From NCBI GenBank assembly GCA_018240435.1, contig JAFEFT010000001.1, forward strand, positions 1 through 46,679: 46,679 bases of DNA. The letters run 5' to 3'. Made by a program: the position numbers and the translations under genes. Below are positions 8,944-19,040 of this stretch, in pieces (within the stretch, counting starts at the first letter, position 1; each line of letters starts with the position of its first letter). This stretch comes from Pseudomonadota bacterium (GTDB lineage Bacteria; Pseudomonadota; Gammaproteobacteria; Xanthomonadales; Xanthomonadaceae). Under the pieces are notes generated by a model. It was given only the letters and a program-made list of their open reading frames with translations. It searched no databases and was not told the origin of the DNA.

Positions 8944-11900
8944 GCCATCACCTCGGCTTCGCCATGGGCCAGCGCTGCGTCGGCAGCGGCGACGAAGGCA
9001 TCTGGAAACCGTTGTGACCAGACACCCGCATCGGCGCTCAGCCCAACCGCGCGCACGAACAGATACACCGCCGCGCCGAGCTGGCGACTGCGATCGTAGT
9101 CGGGCAGGCGCGAGCGCAGATAGCGATCGAGCGCAATGGTGTACAGCAGCGCCTGGAAGCGGTAGTGATGGCGATCCATCGCGTCGCGCAACGGGGCGGG
9201 CGCGTAGTCTTCCAGGCGCGCACCGAGCCAGTTGCTCTTCCAGTCGAGCACATGAAAACGGCCTTCGTGCTCGAACACCAGATCGATGAAGCCGCTCATC
9301 GTGCCGCGCAGCGTTGCGGGTGCCTGCTCCGGCAGCACGTCGGACTGTCCATGATCTTTGCAGACCTCGCGCAGACGTTTCATCTGCGCGCCATCGAGGG
9401 CGAAACAGAACGCCATCTCGTGCCGTTGCTGCGCGGGCCGAAGATCGCGCAGGCGCAGCGCAGCGCCGTCGGCCAGATGCAGCGGGGCGTCGAGCACTGC
9501 CTGCAATCGTGCCGCCACGAGCGCGGGCAGGTGCGGATCGTGCGCGAAGTCGATGCCGTTGTCGTGCAGACAGCGTTGCACCAGCGCGTGCTGGCTGCTC
9601 AACGACGCACCGGGCGATTTTTTCTCGAATACCGAATGCAGGGCGGTGCCGAATTCGGTACCTTTCCAGCGTTCCAGCTCGATCAGTTGCGGATGGGTGG
9701 AGGTGATTTCTTCACTCGCGTCGATGATCTGGTTCGTGCCGGCAGGCTCGTCGCTCGCCCCGCCGTTGTCGCCGGGCTCGGCGGTGCGGTGGACGAGGCT
9801 GCTGAAACTGTAACGCCCCAGGAACGGGCGCGGTGCCGGCACCAGTGGCCGCGCCGCGCGCAGTGCCGGCGATGCCGCTGCGTCGGGTTGATAGCTAATG
9901 GAGGTTTCCGGCCAGTCTTCCGACCAGTCGACATGCGGGCAAGTCCGTTCGAGTGGGTTTTCGCCCGCCCGCGACCGCAGGCGGGAAAGTTGAACCTGTA
10001 GCGCGCTGCGTTCGTGCTCGTTTTTCACCACATCCCGATCGAGCGCGTAGACATGGCAGGCGTACTGCGCGCGGGTGAGGGCAACGTAGAGCACGCGAAA
10101 GCGCTCGTCCTGACTTTCCCATTGCGCCGCCTCAAGGGTGGCGTCGTATTCCGGCCCGCCCAGATCGAGCAGGCGCCGCTTGCCATCGTTGGCCCGCGCC
10201 AGCGGGAAGGGGATGGACTTGCCCTTGTGCGCCCACAGCAACGGCAGAAACACGACCGGAAACTGCAAGCCCTTGCAGGCATGCAGGGTCATCAGGCGCA
10301 CCCGCCTGGCATCGGATTCCACCCGCAACTGGCGCTCGTCGCCGGCCTCGTCATCGCTGTCGCCGGCGCGCTGTTCGGCCAGCCAGGTCAGCAAGCCCTG
10401 TACGCCATCGCCGTCTCGTGCGCGTGCCTGCAACAGCTCGCCCAGATGGCGCAGATCGGTCAGCCGGCGTTCGCTGTCGGCACGCCCGCCCAACGGCGCG
10501 GCCTGACTGGCAATCAGGCTGGCCAGCACGGCCTGAACGCCATCGCGTTGCCATTGCTGGTGCCAGCCGGCGAATTGCAACACGATGCGCTGCCACCCAT
10601 CGGCATCGTCGGCAAGCGCCCGTATCGCGGCAAAATCGCGGTCGAAAAACAGCGGTGTCGCCAGCGCCGCGCGAAGGGCCATCACGTCGTGCGGATGCGC
10701 GATGGCGTAGAAAATCACCTGCAAATCGCGCGCGCTGTCGCTGGCGAACACCGACTGCGTGCCGGCACCGACGCTGGGCACGCCACACGCGGTCAGGCGC
10801 GTGCGCAGCGCGGCAATGTCACGGTTTGCCGGCAACAACACCGCCAGATCGCCCGGCGCCAGCAGCTCGCCGCCGATGCGGTGGCGGCGTTCCTGCAACA
10901 TCGTGGCAATGTGCCTGGCGCAGGCATCGAGCGCTTGATCGCGGAGGTATTCGGCGCCTTCTTTCTTGTCCTCACTGCTGCGGCGTTGATGAATCGCCAG
11001 CGGCCGTGCGCAGGGCTGGCCGTCGATGGTGAGTGTCCTGTCGCCGTCTTTCGCGGCGCATGCCCTGGCCGGGATGTAACGGATCGCATCCTTGCCGTCG
11101 CGGCCCAGCGCTGAATCAGGCGCATCGAACAACTCGTTGCAGGCGGCGACGAACTCCGGCGTTGAACGGCGATTGACGTCCAGCCGCATATGCGTTCGCG
11201 CCGTCGCCCCGGCGCGTTGGTAGGCCGCGATGTCGCCGCCGCGAAACGCGTAAATGGCCTGCTTGGGATCGCCGATCATCACCAACGAGAGCCGCCGCGT
11301 GCAGGCATCGGCGGTTGCGTCGCCGGTGGTGGCCTGCGGCCAGAGGTGATCGAGGATGTCGAACTGGCGCGCGTCGGTGTCCTGAAATTCGTCTACCAGG
11401 GCGATGGGCCAGCGCTGGCGCACGCAAACCGCCAGCTCGGCGCCACCGTCACCGGCGAGCGCATCGGCGACGCGCGCGATCATCGCATCGAAGCTCAGCT
11501 CCGAACGCGCACGCAGGCGGCGCTCGCGTTCGCCGAGCAGCCATTGCCGTGCCTCGGCGAGGGTTTGCGCGAGGATCGGTGCCTGCGGGTCTTTCGGCAC
11601 GCAGGCGAGCACCGCACGCGCCAGCACGATGGCCGGGTGCTGGCTCACCGCCGCCAGAGTTTCGGGCGGAACCTGATCGCGAAGAAGGATGTCGAGAGTC
11701 TGTTTTTTGTCTGTGCAAATTTTCGGCAATACGTTGACATCACCGGCCAGCAGATAATCGGCCAGATTCGACAGACGGTCTTTCAGAGTTCTTTTTTTGG
11801 ATTGATGACGTATCGAATTCGCGCCATCGCGCAGCACCTGCGCGTTTTTGGCGGTCATCAAGGCCTTCAGCGCGGACAGATCGATGCAGCGCACATCCAT

Positions 11901-12521
11901 CCCCGGCTCGCAGGCGCGGGTCAGGGCTTCGGTGAATTTCTTGTAGCCCGCTTGCGCCCACGCCGTTTCGCCGGCGCTGCGTTGTGCGGGCGGTGCCTGC
12001 ACGATGCGCCGCCAGGCGTCGTCGCGCAGTTGCGCATCCAGCCCGTTGCCGGAGGTCATCGTGTCGGCGCTGAAATCAGCGCCGATCATCAGCCCGTGCT
12101 CGGCGATGATCTTGCCGCACAGGCCGTGCAGGGTGGTGATCGGTGCGCGATCAAACTCGGCCAGTGCCAGACGCAGATGCAGCGCATCGGCGGCGCGCTG
12201 CGACGGATCGGCGTGCCAGCACTCGTCCATCCAGACATCGACATCGTCAGAATCTGCCGCGTCGGCACGGGCATCTGCCGCATCGGCGCGCGCCAGCGCG
12301 CGCAGCAGGCGCGCGCGCAGGCGTTCGCGCAATTCCTGCGCGGCGGCACTGGTGAAGGTGGTCACCACGATCTGCGGCGGCAACAAGCGCTGTTGCAGGT
12401 GCAGGCGCAGATACAGCGCCGCAATCGTCCAGGTTTTGCCGGTGCCGGCGCTGGCTTCGATCAGCGCGCGCGCGCCATCGGCCAATGGCAGGCTGCGCCA
12501 GGTGACGGATGCGTCATTCAT
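8940..12521 (-). CDS. recB: Exodeoxyribonuclease V beta subunit (RecB)
   Basis: The 1193-residue protein is the 3'-5' SF1 helicase and nuclease subunit of RecBCD. Walker A lies in EASAGTGKTWTIAALYL near residue 23-39. The Walker B region VDEFQDTDARQFDIL is near 374-388 and GDPKQAIYAFRGGD follows. MTLHACKGLQFPVVFLP is the later helicase motif. The C-terminal nuclease domain has GFIDLVFEHEGRFHVLDWKS around 1075-1094, which supplies the acidic residues and Lys of the RecB nuclease site. The length matches the family (E. coli 1180). Its start overlaps the recC stop by 4 bp (12518-12521), and its stop overlaps the recD start. All nuclease and helicase motifs that I could check are present, so the complex is probably active. 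Confidence 0.96.
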   Translation of the reverse strand: MNDASVTWRSLPLADGARALIEASAGTGKTWTIAALYLRLHLQQRLLPPQIVVTTFTSAAAQELRERLRARLLRALARADAADARADAADSDDVDVWMDECWHADPSQRAADALHLRLALAEFDRAPITTLHGLCGKIIAEHGLMIGADFSADTMTSGNGLDAQLRDDAWRRIVQAPPAQRSAGETAWAQAGYKKFTEALTRACEPGMDVRCIDLSALKALMTAKNAQVLRDGANSIRHQSKKRTLKDRLSNLADYLLAGDVNVLPKICTDKKQTLDILLRDQVPPETLAAVSQHPAIVLARAVLACVPKDPQAPILAQTLAEARQWLLGERERRLRARSELSFDAMIARVADALAGDGGAELAVCVRQRWPIALVDEFQDTDARQFDILDHLWPQATTGDATADACTRRLSLVMIGDPKQAIYAFRGGDIAAYQRAGATARTHMRLDVNRRSTPEFVAACNELFDAPDSALGRDGKDAIRYIPARACAAKDGDRTLTIDGQPCARPLAIHQRRSSEDKKEGAEYLRDQALDACARHIATMLQERRHRIGGELLAPGDLAVLLPANRDIAALRTRLTACGVPSVGAGTQSVFASDSARDLQVIFYAIAHPHDVMALRAALATPLFFDRDFAAIRALADDADGWQRIVLQFAGWHQQWQRDGVQAVLASLIASQAAPLGGRADSERRLTDLRHLGELLQARARDGDGVQGLLTWLAEQRAGDSDDEAGDERQLRVESDARRVRLMTLHACKGLQFPVVFLPLLWAHKGKSIPFPLARANDGKRRLLDLGGPEYDATLEAAQWESQDERFRVLYVALTRAQYACHVYALDRDVVKNEHERSALQVQLSRLRSRAGENPLERTCPHVDWSEDWPETSISYQPDAAASPALRAARPLVPAPRPFLGRYSFSSLVHRTAEPGDNGGASDEPAGTNQIIDASEEITSTHPQLIELERWKGTEFGTALHSVFEKKSPGASLSSQHALVQRCLHDNGIDFAHDPHLPALVAARLQAVLDAPLHLADGAALRLRDLRPAQQRHEMAFCFALDGAQMKRLREVCKDHGQSDVLPEQAPATLRGTMSGFIDLVFEHEGRFHVLDWKSNWLGARLEDYAPAPLRDAMDRHHYRFQALLYTIALDRYLRSRLPDYDRSRQLGAAVYLFVRAVGLSADAGVWSQRFPDAFVAAADAALAHGEAEVMA

Positions 12522-15500
12522 GCTGCGGCCTCCGCCGGCGCGTCGCCCAGGTCGATGGTGTGCGCGATCTGCCGGGCGATTTCGATCAGGTGCCGGCGGG
12601 CGTCGCTGTCATCGGCAAAGCATTCGTCGCCGGCGAGCAGGGCGGTGTAGCCGGGGGCGTAATCGCGCTCGCCGGTGTGGCGATAACCGCTGAGCCATGC
12701 TGCTTCGATGCCTGCTTCACGGGTCGCCGCCACCGCGCTCGTACGCGGGAAATACGACAGCGGCGCGGCGAGGGATGCCGCATGCAGATCGAGCAAACCG
12801 CCGATGCGAGCGTGCAGGTCGGCGCGCCGCGCCGCGCGTTCGATCGGCTGCGTACAAAAGCGTTCGTCCCAGGCGTTGATCGCCTGTTGCCAGCGCTCCC
12901 CGCCCTTCTTGTCGGCCTTGCAGACCGCCAGCAGTCGCAACGATGCGGTGTCGTCCGGGCCAGCCAGCCGTGCCAGCGCCCATTCGAGAAACAAACCGGC
13001 GCGCTTGCCGAAATCCAGATCGGCTTCCGTCTTGCCGGGGAACACGTCCATCACCCATCGCCCGTCGCTGCCGCGCATCACGCGCGAGGTCTGGCCGCAT
13101 ACGCGATGGCCGGCAACGACGACATCGATGGCCATCGGTTCGCAGGCAGGCATGCCGTCGCGAAACAGCGGGTGATTCGCGTAGCGGTCGAGCGCCGGGC
13201 GCACGTCCTGCACCTGTTCGGCCCAAAGCTGCTCGCCGGGTTCGCCCGGCGCGATCAGCGCGCGCGTGCGCAGCCACGCCGGCGCCGCGTCGGGCAATGC
13301 GTGTTCGGGGTCGGCGATGGCCTGCATGAAGATGCGCCGCCCGATGCGGTCGAGCGGTGATGCGTCCGCGTCGAGTGCTTCGTCTTCGCACAGGGCGTCA
13401 TCGTCGAGCGCATCCAGTCGCAGCCCGATGTGCTGCTGGAAGAATCGTTTGGCCGGATCTTTCAGCCACGCCAGCACCTCGCGCAGTTGCACGACAGGCG
13501 GCGTCGGGCCGGCGCTGGCGTTGGGCGGCGTCGGCGCGCGCGCGCACGGCGTGCGTGGGATGGGATCGAGCGCGGCGCAGGCCGGATCGAACGAAAACAG
13601 CGCCGGGTCGGTGCCATCGAAATAGCGCGCATCGAACGGCTGCAAGGGATGCCGGACGAACCAGGGCCGCCGTTGCCGCGCCTGTTCGCGATTGGCGGTG
13701 CTGGCCGCATCGGGCAGCGGTGTCGGATCCGGGTCGAGCAGGGCGATCAGGTCGGCCAGCGGCGCGGCGGGATTGCGCGGCTTGCCGTCGCGCGCGCTTT
13801 CGCCGACGTAACTCAGATGCAGCATCTCGCGGGCCGCCATCAGGGTTTGCAGGAACAGCCAGCGATCATCGTGGCGGGTATCGCGATCACCGGTGCGCGG
13901 GTGCTCGCGCATCGGGTCGAGGCCGCCATCGTCGAGCGCGCGCGGCAGCGCTCCATCGTCGAGGCCGAGCACGGCGATCACGCGATGCGGAATGCCGCGG
14001 CGGGCGACCATGCCGCAGAACGCGACGCTGCCGGCGCGGTTGCGGGCGCGGCCCGACGAGGCCGCGAGTTCGGCCAGAAGATGATCGCGCACGGCTGCAA
14101 ACGGCAGCGCAGGATCGAGGCCGCAGGCAGCCGGCTCATCACGCAGACGGGCGATGGCCTGGCGCATCGCCTGCCCGGCGCGCTGCGCAGCGACATCGCC
14201 ATCATCGCTGCCACCGAGCAGCGCCGCGCAGCGCGCATCGAGCCACGATGCCCACGCGCTGGCGGGCCGCTCCAAGTGAGCAGCGGCATCCCACTGTGCC
14301 AATTCGCCGAGCAGCACCTCCAGCGCGCCGATCAGGATGGGCGAGGCGGCCAGCGGGGCGATCATCGTGGCGTCGGGCAGGGCCAACACCTGCGTTTCGT
14401 CAAGCTCGCCGACGAGGTGGCCGGCGAGCGCGCGATCCATGCCCCAGGCCAGCGTCTGCGCGGCGATGCCCGGCACCCCCTGACGGGCGCGGAACGACGC
14501 ATCCAGCCCCCACGCGACACGGCTTCGACGCAGCAGTTCGACGATGCCGTCGGCGTCGCTGTCAGACAGTTCCAGACGCGCGCGGATCGGTGCGAGCGCG
14601 AGCAGATCGGCCACCTGCGGTGCGCTCAGGCGCGAACCGGGCACCGCGAGCAGGCGGGTGAATGCGGTCAGCAACGGCGGCATGCCATCGCCTTCGGCGC
14701 TGGCCAGATGCCACGGCAACAGCGCGTTGCGATCACCGGGCGGGCCAAACACCGCCGGCAGCAGCGGCGCGTAGGCAGCGATGTCGGGTGCCATTACCAC
14801 GATCTGTTCGTGCCGCAGATCGGCGCTTTGCTGCATGGCGTCGAGCAGCGCGTCGCGCAGCACTTCGAGCTCGCGCAGGCGGGTGTGGCAGGCGTGTACG
14901 CGCAGCGAGCGATCATCGCGGCGGCTGGCGGTGGCCGGTGGATCAAGGCGCGGGTCGGCGCGGCGGATGCCTTCCTGCAACCATTCCAGGCGGTTGCGCG
15001 GCACGGTTTCGGCCTCGGCGCGATCCTGCCAATGGCGCTCGTCGATGGCGATCTCGCCGTCTTCCAGTTGCAGCAGAAAATGCTGACCGATGCGGCCCAG
15101 GCTGCCCAGCAGCGGATGGCTGGCCTGCACGAATGCGGCCTCGATTTCGCGTTGATCGTCGCCGCCGGTGGCGAGCCGACGCAGTTCGGTGCAGCGCGAC
15201 GCCATGCCCACCCAGGATTCGCGGCACGGATCGGGCACATACAGCACCACCAGCCGCCGGCGCGCCAGCGTTTGCAGCAGCGCGATTTCGGTGGGCGGCA
15301 GATGCGACAGACCGAACAGGTGCAGCGGCGTATCGTCGCCCGGGCCGGCTGCACGCAGGCGTTCGCTGGCCTGGCGCAGCCGCTCGCCCCGGTGCGGCGT
15401 CGCGATGGCGCGGCGCAGCGTGCGCCAGATCGGTGCCAGCAACGCATCCTCGCCAGCGGCCAGCTCGCGCGGGGCGCGGTGATCGGCCCAGGCAGCGAGC

Positions 15501-15964
15501 CAGTCAGGGCGATAGACGAGGTATTGCACGAAGATGCGCGCCAGCCGCTCGGCCAGCGCGAAACGCCGGCGCGCACCGCCCTCGCCATCGAGGCGTTGGC
15601 GCAAGCGCGGATCGGAAATCTCACCCAGCGCGGCGTGGATGCGCCAGCGCAGATGCTCGCGCTGCCATGCCCGGGTGCCGTCGCCACGCTCGCCGAGCAC
15701 CTCGCCCAGCAGGCTTTCGATCCACTCGCTGGGCGCAACCGCCGCGACGTTGGCAACGATGCCGCCCGGGCCGATGCGGCGGCACCATTCATCGAGCAAC
15801 CATTGCCGCATCGCCGGATCGGCGACCACCACCCGCTGCGGTGCCAGCGCCGCCGCCGGCGGGCAGGCGTCGAGCAGCGCCAGCAGCGGGTCGAGCAGGG
15901 CTTCGAGGCGGCTGGCGCGGAACAGCCACAGGCCGTGAGCGGGGAGGTCGGGCGGCTGAATCAC
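12518..15964 (-). CDS. recC: Exodeoxyribonuclease V gamma subunit (RecC)
   Basis: RecC is the Chi-recognising subunit of RecBCD, an inactive helicase/nuclease relative. The C-terminal two thirds carry family stretches such as the RNRAGSVAFCGM and LGLDDGALPR blocks and HDDRWLFLQTLMAAREMLHLSY, and the protein ends in DLGDAPAEAAA. The family N-terminus (a Leu-aromatic strand followed by SRLEALLDPL) begins at GLWLFRASRLEAL. Upstream of it the only in-frame ATG is 16144, which would overlap the divergent ubiA start by 40 bp. I chose GTG 15964 (1148 residues); TTG 15994 is an equal alternative, and neither has a clear ribosome binding site. The gene heads a recC-recB-recD cluster with 4-bp overlaps. 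Confidence 0.9.
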   Translation of the reverse strand: MIQPPDLPAHGLWLFRASRLEALLDPLLALLDACPPAAALAPQRVVVADPAMRQWLLDEWCRRIGPGGIVANVAAVAPSEWIESLLGEVLGERGDGTRAWQREHLRWRIHAALGEISDPRLRQRLDGEGGARRRFALAERLARIFVQYLVYRPDWLAAWADHRAPRELAAGEDALLAPIWRTLRRAIATPHRGERLRQASERLRAAGPGDDTPLHLFGLSHLPPTEIALLQTLARRRLVVLYVPDPCRESWVGMASRCTELRRLATGGDDQREIEAAFVQASHPLLGSLGRIGQHFLLQLEDGEIAIDERHWQDRAEAETVPRNRLEWLQEGIRRADPRLDPPATASRRDDRSLRVHACHTRLRELEVLRDALLDAMQQSADLRHEQIVVMAPDIAAYAPLLPAVFGPPGDRNALLPWHLASAEGDGMPPLLTAFTRLLAVPGSRLSAPQVADLLALAPIRARLELSDSDADGIVELLRRSRVAWGLDASFRARQGVPGIAAQTLAWGMDRALAGHLVGELDETQVLALPDATMIAPLAASPILIGALEVLLGELAQWDAAAHLERPASAWASWLDARCAALLGGSDDGDVAAQRAGQAMRQAIARLRDEPAACGLDPALPFAAVRDHLLAELAASSGRARNRAGSVAFCGMVARRGIPHRVIAVLGLDDGALPRALDDGGLDPMREHPRTGDRDTRHDDRWLFLQTLMAAREMLHLSYVGESARDGKPRNPAAPLADLIALLDPDPTPLPDAASTANREQARQRRPWFVRHPLQPFDARYFDGTDPALFSFDPACAALDPIPRTPCARAPTPPNASAGPTPPVVQLREVLAWLKDPAKRFFQQHIGLRLDALDDDALCEDEALDADASPLDRIGRRIFMQAIADPEHALPDAAPAWLRTRALIAPGEPGEQLWAEQVQDVRPALDRYANHPLFRDGMPACEPMAIDVVVAGHRVCGQTSRVMRGSDGRWVMDVFPGKTEADLDFGKRAGLFLEWALARLAGPDDTASLRLLAVCKADKKGGERWQQAINAWDERFCTQPIERAARRADLHARIGGLLDLHAASLAAPLSYFPRTSAVAATREAGIEAAWLSGYRHTGERDYAPGYTALLAGDECFADDSDARRHLIEIARQIAHTIDLGDAPAEAAA

Positions 15965-16104
15965 GCGCGGCGGCAGGAAGTCGGGAAGTGGCAAGGCTAG
16001 CGCGATCGCGTCTCGTGGGGTGAGACGGTTTGCTGCACCGATGCAACGATCTTCGCCATCGGGATGACGGCGAATGCCGGCACGGCTTTTGTTAGGCTGC
16101 CCGG

Positions 16105-17019
16105 ATGGATCGAACACAAACCAGCCCGCCTTCGATGCTGGCACCCTCCACGGCGCGCGGCATCGGCTCGCGCCTGCGCCAGTACTGGCTGCTGATCCGC
16201 GGCCATCGCCCGATCGGCACCTTGCTGCTGCTGTGGCCGACGTGGTGGGCGCTGTGGCTGGCTGCCGACGGGTTTCCGGCGTGGCAGACGTGGGCGATCT
16301 TCACCGCCGGGGTCTGGCTGACCCGCTCGGCCGGCTGCGTGATCAACGATTACGCCGACCGCTGGCTCGATCCCCAGGTCGAGCGCACCAAGGCGCGGCC
16401 GCTGGCGACCGGTGCGGTGTCCGGGCGTGAGGCGCTGGCGGTATTCGCGTTGTTGATGCTGGCGGCGTTCGCGCTGGTGCTGCTGACCAACCGGTTGACG
16501 GTGCTGCTGAGCGTGGTCGGCGTCTTCCTCGCGGCGACCTATCCCTATCTCAAGCGTCATACCTACCTGCCGCAGGTCTATCTCGGGCTGGCGTTCGGCT
16601 GGGGCATCCCGATGGCCTTCGCCGCCACCCTGGGGACGGTGCCGGCGCTGGCCTGGCTGTTGTTTCTGGCCAACGTGCTGTGGGCGACCGCCTACGACAC
16701 CTGGTATGCGATGGTCGATCGCGACGACGACCTGCGCGCCGGTGCCAAGTCCACCGCGATCCTGTTCGGCAGCGTCGATCTGGTCGCCCAGGGCGTGCTG
16801 TATGCGCTGTTCCTGCTGGCGCTGCTGCTGGTCGGCAGGCAGGCGCAGCTGGCGCTGGCTTACTACGGTGGCGTGGCGATCGCCGCGATCCTGATCGGCG
16901 TCGAGTTCCGCATGGCGCGTGGCCGCGATCGCGACGGTTGTTTCAAGGCTTTCTTGCACAACAACTGGGTTGGCGCCTGCGTGTTCGCCGGCTTCGTGCT
17001 GGGGGTGGCGATGCGCTGA
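16105..17019 (+). CDS. ubiA: 4-hydroxybenzoate octaprenyltransferase
   Basis: The 304-residue inner-membrane protein attaches the polyprenyl tail to 4-hydroxybenzoate in ubiquinone synthesis. It has about eight to nine hydrophobic segments. The two Asp-rich Mg/diphosphate motifs of the UbiA superfamily are NDYADRWLD (81-89) and [13 protein letters not shown] (197-209). [11 protein letters not shown] follows the first motif, and [16 protein letters not shown] is typical of bacterial UbiA. It starts divergently from recC with a short shared upstream region. No ubiC or other ubi gene is adjacent in the window. Confidence 0.96.
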   Translation: MDRTQTSPPSMLAPSTARGIGSRLRQYWLLIRGHRPIGTLLLLWPTWWALWLAADGFPAWQTWAIFTAGVWLTRSAGCVINDYADRWLDPQVERTKARPLATGAVSGREALAVFALLMLAAFALVLLTNRLTVLLSVVGVFLAATYPYLKRHTYLPQVYLGLAFGWGIPMAFAATLGTVPALAWLLFLANVLWATAYDTWYAMVDRDDDLRAGAKSTAILFGSVDLVAQGVLYALFLLALLLVGRQAQLALAYYGGVAIAAILIGVEFRMARGRDRDGCFKAFLHNNWVGACVFAGFVLGVAMR

Positions 17020-17140
17020 GCGCCATCGCCGCGAGGTGGCCAGCCGTCGCCGGCTTGCGCTGCGTCAATGAAATCATCACGGGAACATGGAATTTTCCCG
17101 GCGACGGGGCGACACTCGATCCAGCCATCGGAGCCATGCC

Positions 17141-18214
17141 ATGACTTCCCACTACCCGAAAACGATCGCCGCCATGATCCTGGCCGGCGCGGCAATGGCG
17201 CTCACGGCGCACGGCCAGCCCGCGGCGGCAGCCGATCCGGCGACGACGACGGCGCCCGAGGTCAAGGCGCCTGAACCTGCGCTCGCGGCCGGACTGAGCG
17301 ATTACCGCCACGAACTGGCCCGCACCCTCGGCAAGGGCGACTCGCCGCGCGACTGGGCGCTGGCCGCGCAGTTGCTGGAAACCCAGCCGCCCAGCGGCGC
17401 CCGCCTGCGCGAGCGCCTGCAGCTGCTGCGGCGCGCCGCCGCCGCCGCACCCGGCGACCGGATCGTGCAGTCGGCGTGGGCGCGGGTGTGCGAGAACCGC
17501 CGCGGCTGCGGCGACCCGGGGGCATTGGCGCGGATCGATCCGGGCAATGGCGCGTCGTGGATACCGCCGGTCACCGTTGCATGGAAATCCGGCAACCTGC
17601 GCGCGGTCGATGCCGGGCTGGCGCGAATCGCCGCCAGCGGCCGTTTCAACGAGCACTACGGACAGGCGATCGGCGTCTGGCGCGAATTGTTCGCGCGGCA
17701 TCCGCCACCGTCGCCGGCGCAGGCCGATCCGGCGCGGGAAGCCGACTACGTGCTCAGCCTGGCCCTCGACGAGGCGACCGCGATGGCGATCCCGGACACC
17801 GCGGCAATCATCGACGCGTGCAGCAAGGCGCGGCATCCGCAGGCCTCGTCGCGACGGTTCGCCAGCTGCGGTCGGGTGGGCCGGTTGCTGATGGATCGCG
17901 CGCAGACGCTGACCGGACGCATGGCCGGGGTCTTGCTCGTGCGAGGTTCGGAAACGGTGACCAGGGACGACGACGCACGCATTCGCACCATCGCCTGGCG
18001 TTTCGAGCAGATGGGCAAGGTGTACGCCCAGCTGGCCGCCGATCCGGTTGCCCGGCAGAACTACGTGAACATGGTGCAGGCCAACGACAGCGAGATGGCG
18101 GCGATCGGTTACCAGCTGGCGATCACGGGTTTGCCGCCGATGCCACCGGCCGGCTGGGAGCCGGCGGAAACCACGCAACCGGTGCGGCCACAGGCCGAGG
18201 CGGCCACTCCCTGA
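17141..18214 (+). CDS. Exported protein of unknown function
   Basis: The 357-residue product begins with a signal peptide (MTSHYPKTIAAMILAGAAMALTAHGQ, likely cleavage near Ala-His-Gly or in the following Ala run). The mature part is Ala/Arg-rich and helical, with pairs of cysteines (ENRRGCGD, ASCGRVG) and a pattern that suggests helical repeats of the TPR or Sel1 kind, though I cannot fix the repeat units. The C-terminus is Pro-rich. ATG 17141 is favoured, as the signal peptide follows it directly; the frame is open back to 17087. A small CGGGAA/TTCCCG inverted repeat lies upstream at 17080-17100. I do not recognise the family. It ends 22 bp before the convergent comF. Confidence 0.75.
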   Translation: MTSHYPKTIAAMILAGAAMALTAHGQPAAAADPATTTAPEVKAPEPALAAGLSDYRHELARTLGKGDSPRDWALAAQLLETQPPSGARLRERLQLLRRAAAAAPGDRIVQSAWARVCENRRGCGDPGALARIDPGNGASWIPPVTVAWKSGNLRAVDAGLARIAASGRFNEHYGQAIGVWRELFARHPPPSPAQADPAREADYVLSLALDEATAMAIPDTAAIIDACSKARHPQASSRRFASCGRVGRLLMDRAQTLTGRMAGVLLVRGSETVTRDDDARIRTIAWRFEQMGKVYAQLAADPVARQNYVNMVQANDSEMAAIGYQLAITGLPPMPPAGWEPAETTQPVRPQAEAATP

Positions 18215-18236
18215 CGATGCGGGCGCGCAGGCGCGC

Positions 18237-18998
18237 TCATCGCGGCGCCGTGCGCACCGGCACCCGCGCCGCCACCCAGGCATCGACGCGTTGCACGCCG
18301 GCGTGACGCAGCACGCGGGCGCACTCGTGCAAGGTGGCGCCGGTGGTCATCACGTCGTCCACCAGCGCAACGTGCGCCGGCAATTTGCCATCGCCGACCG
18401 CGAACGCGCCGCGCGGGTTGCGCCGGCGCGCCAGCGCGCCCAGTTCCGATTGCGCCGGCGTCGCGCGCATCCGGCGCAGGCCATCGGCGAGCAGTGGAAT
18501 GGCGAATGCGCTCGCCAGCGGCCGCGCCAGTTCCAGCGCCTGGTTGTAGCCGCGTGCGCGCAGTCGCGAGCGATGCAGGGGCACCGCGATCAAGGCCTGG
18601 GGTCGCGGCGGTGATTCATCCAGGATGCGAGCGATGTGCGCGCGCATGGCCGCGGCCAGTTCGCGGCCGGCGGCGAGATCCTGATGGAACTTCAGTCGCG
18701 GCAGCAGCTCGGCGGCCGGAAACGCGTAGCGGAACACCGCGATCACCCGATCCAGCGGCGGCGGCTTGCGCAGGCAGCGGCCACAGGCCGGCGTCGCTTC
18801 CGGCATCGGCAGGCCGCAGCGGGCGCAGCAGGGCTCGTTCCACGGCAGCGCGGCGATGCAGGCCGCGCACAGGTCGTGGCCGGCGCTGCCGGCTTGCCCG
18901 CAAACGAGGCAGCGCGGCGGCAGCAGCACCCGGCCGATGCGCGCCAGGGTGCCGTCAACCGGCGGCAGGCGATCGAAGTTGACAGGAGGCGATGCCAT
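18237..18998 (-). CDS. comF: ComF family protein (amidophosphoribosyltransferase-like)
   Basis: The 253-residue ComF/GntX-type protein has an N-terminal zinc-finger part (CLVCG at 30-34, CAAC at 44-47, CARCG at 58-62, CGRC at 72-75) and a C-terminal phosphoribosyltransferase fold, whose PRPP-binding loop reads [17 protein letters not shown] (211-227). Family members are needed for DNA uptake in competent bacteria and, in GntX, for use of internalised DNA or gluconate. The catalytic role is not established. The gene is divergent from bioB with only 42 bp between the starts, a neighbour pair also seen in other Xanthomonadales and enterics (bioH-gntX). Confidence 0.9.
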   Translation of the reverse strand: MASPPVNFDRLPPVDGTLARIGRVLLPPRCLVCGQAGSAGHDLCAACIAALPWNEPCCARCGLPMPEATPACGRCLRKPPPLDRVIAVFRYAFPAAELLPRLKFHQDLAAGRELAAAMRAHIARILDESPPRPQALIAVPLHRSRLRARGYNQALELARPLASAFAIPLLADGLRRMRATPAQSELGALARRRNPRGAFAVGDGKLPAHVALVDDVMTTGATLHECARVLRHAGVQRVDAWVAARVPVRTAPR

Positions 18999-19040
18999 TC
19001 CCAGACTTTCGCATTCCCGCACGCCACTTGCGAGCCTGCC

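Noticed and set aside
13430-16000. Very long open frame on the plus strand opposite recC (856 codons)
   Set aside because: It lies wholly antisense to recC, has no recognisable domain and arises from GC-rich codon use. Similar long shadows opposite recB, pepN and purH were discarded for the same reason.
15965-16144. Longer recC from ATG 16144
   Set aside because: It would overlap the divergent ubiA start by 40 bp, and the added residues are not RecC-like.
18636-19040. Upstream extension of the bioB frame
   Set aside because: It overlaps comF in antisense and has no BioB-like sequence; ATG 19041 is the last plausible start before the repeat block.
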